Shown here piece after piece: positions 63,241 to 64,000 of a stretch of 64,000 nucleotides of DNA. The notes under the pieces were generated by a model, which was not told the origin of the DNA, did no database searches, and saw only the letters and a program-made list of their open reading frames with translations. This DNA is from Halictus rubicundus (lineage: Eukaryota > Arthropoda > Insecta > Hymenoptera > Halictidae), in assembly GCF_050948215.1 (NCBI RefSeq), contig NW_027488708.1:372001-436000 (forward strand). The letters run 5' to 3'. Made by a program: the position numbers and the translations under genes. Within the stretch, counting starts at the first letter, position 1. Every line of letters starts with the position of its first letter.

Positions 63241-64000
63241 CTATCCTATCCTCTATCCTCTATCCTATCCTATCGTCTATCCTATCCTCTATCCTATCCT
63301 GTCGTCTATCCTATCCTGTCGTCTATCCTATCCTCTATCCTATCCTATCCTCTATCCTAGCCTATCCTCTATCCTATCCTATCGTCTATCCTATCCTCTA
63401 TCCTATCCTATCCTCTATCCTATCCTATCCTCTATCCTATCCTATCCTCTATCCTATCCCATCTTCTATCCTAACCTATCCTCTATCCTATCAAATCCCC
63501 TATCCTATCCTCTGTCCTATCCTATCCTCTATCCTATCCTATCCTCTATCCTATCAAATCCCCTATCCTATCCTCTATACTATCCTATCCTCTATCCTAT
63601 CCTATCGTCTATCCTATCCTCTATCCTATCCTATGCTCTATCCTATCCTATCCCCTATCAAATCCTATCCTCTATCCTATCCTATTCTCTATCCTATCCT
63701 ATCCTCTATCCTATCCTCTATCCTATCCTCTATCCTATCCTATCCTCTATTCTATCCTATCGTCTATCCTATCCTCTATCCTATCCTATCCTCTATCCTA
63801 TCCTACCCTCTATCCTATCATATCCTCTATCCTATAATATCCTCTATCCTATCCTATCCTCTATCCAATCCTCTATCCTATCCTCTATCCTATCCTATCT
63901 TCTGCCCTATCCTATCCTCTATCCTATCAAATCCCCTACCCTATCCTCTATCCTATCCTATCCTCTATCCTATCCTATCGTCTATCCTATCCTCTATCCT
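63241..64000. repeat. Right-edge array, mixed C- and B-like variants
   Basis: CTGTCGTC 12-mers near 63,299 and 63,317, then B-like CTATCAAATCCCC with CTCTGTCC near 63,490-63,560, one CAAATCC near 63,658 and CTTCTGCCC near 63,900. The array runs on past the window edge. Confidence 0.65.

Larger units (their letters stand above)
1..64000. repeat. Satellite array of a 17-bp CTATC/CT monomer spanning the window
   Basis: The window is one continuous tandem array. The commonest unit is CTATCCTATCCTATCCT (17 bp; reverse strand AGGATAGGATAGGATAG). Units of 7 bp (CTATCCT), 12 bp and 22 bp are interspersed, so lengths follow 5n+2. Variants are mostly single substitutions, such as CTGTC, CTATT, CTACC, CTTC, GTATC and CAAATC. 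I saw no stretch of unrelated sequence and no recognisable transposon end, tRNA, rRNA or coding domain. The plus strand is nearly free of G; G enters only through variants. It is known that long arrays of short monomers with HORs typify eukaryotic heterochromatin; the chromosomal position is an inference. Both window ends lie inside the array, so the full length is unknown. Confidence 0.97.
38281..64000. repeat. Territory C: HOR domain
   Basis: Marked by the composite CATCTATCATCAATCC + CTTTCCTGTATCC + CCAATCC, by CTGTCCTC, and by GTCTATCCTATCGTC 12-mers. The composite is absent to the left. Its occurrences include 38,281, 38,591, 39,424, 40,989, 42,276, 45,038, 45,336, 47,532, about 53,000, 57,245 and 60,640, so it recurs every 0.3 to several kb. 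Twelve-bp units and TAA/TGA-creating variants are more frequent here, so open frames are shorter. Territory C continues past the right edge. Confidence 0.85.

Noticed and set aside
1..64000. CRISPR array or phage/bacterial repeat system
   Set aside because: There are no unique spacers between repeats; units are directly adjacent and the between-landmark sequence is itself repeat. No cas-like gene is present.
1..64000. Telomeric repeat
   Set aside because: The G-rich strand unit is AGGATAGGATAGGATAG. It lacks the G3-4 run of common telomere repeats (TTAGGG, TTTAGGG, TTAGG), its monomer lengths vary, and it has kilobase HORs, which true telomere tracts lack.
1..64000. Reverse-strand genes
   Set aside because: Every canonical unit places TAG in all three minus frames, so no minus frame stays open.
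1..64000. Nucleosome phasing by the repeat (three monomers, 51 bp, is close to five helical turns)
   Set aside because: This is a numerical coincidence I cannot test. HOR lengths are not consistently multiples of a nucleosome repeat, and only some (4,403 and 5,542) are exact multiples of 17.
1..64000. Whole window as a sequencing or assembly artefact
   Set aside because: The ordered rare variants, nested duplications with separate indels and sharp territory edges look like real array history. Individual identical tandems (for example 13,250-15,491) could still be assembly errors, and this is stated in the findings.

Overview
The whole 64 kb window is satellite DNA. I find no gene, RNA gene, transposon, CRISPR array or unique sequence in it. 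Almost every base belongs to, or is a point variant of, a pyrimidine-rich repeat built from the pentamer CTATC and the dinucleotide CT. The dominant monomer is 17 bp, (CTATC)x3 + CT, mixed with 7, 12 and 22 bp length variants (n pentamers + CT). The plus strand of the canonical unit has 7 C, 7 T, 3 A and no G, so the strand asymmetry is extreme. A long array of short monomers with layered higher-order repeats (HORs) of 0.3 to 5.6 kb indicates eukaryotic constitutive heterochromatin (pericentromeric, subtelomeric, sex- or B-chromosome). Nothing in the sequence identifies the species, and I do not guess one.

Three territories are told apart by their diagnostic variants. Territory A (1 to about 9,500) is marked by CCGATCC, CCAATTACC and a divergent 26-bp landmark starting GCCATATAGCCCATAAT. 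It is built from a 1,477-bp block P and a 1,449-bp block Q in the order P'-Q-P-P-Q-P-Q'. Territory B (about 9,500 to 38,280) is marked by ATCAAATCCCCT, ATCTAATCC, CTACGC and CTATAATATGC. It carries successive duplications with offsets 2,362, 1,121, 3,004, about 5,542 (with nested 1,332), 1,546 and 1,547/1,581 bp. Territory C (about 38,280 to 64,000) is marked by CATCTATCATCAATCC, CTTTCCTGTATCC and GTCTATCCTATCGTC. It carries duplications with offsets 833/850, 1,253/1,287, 2,460/2,494, about 4.3-4.7 kb, 378, 276 and 429/446 bp.

No genes work together here. What can be read is a record of amplification. Monomer slippage appears as indels that are often exact multiples of 17 bp. Unequal exchange appears as kilobase tandem duplications, some nearly identical, some hybrid, and one with a conversion-like patch. 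The very long open frames on the plus strand follow from the monomer arithmetic: the canonical unit has no stop in any plus frame and TAG in all three minus frames. They are rejected as genes. Offsets were measured by hand from rare-variant landmarks; block edges inside uniform 17-mer stretches are uncertain by tens of bases.
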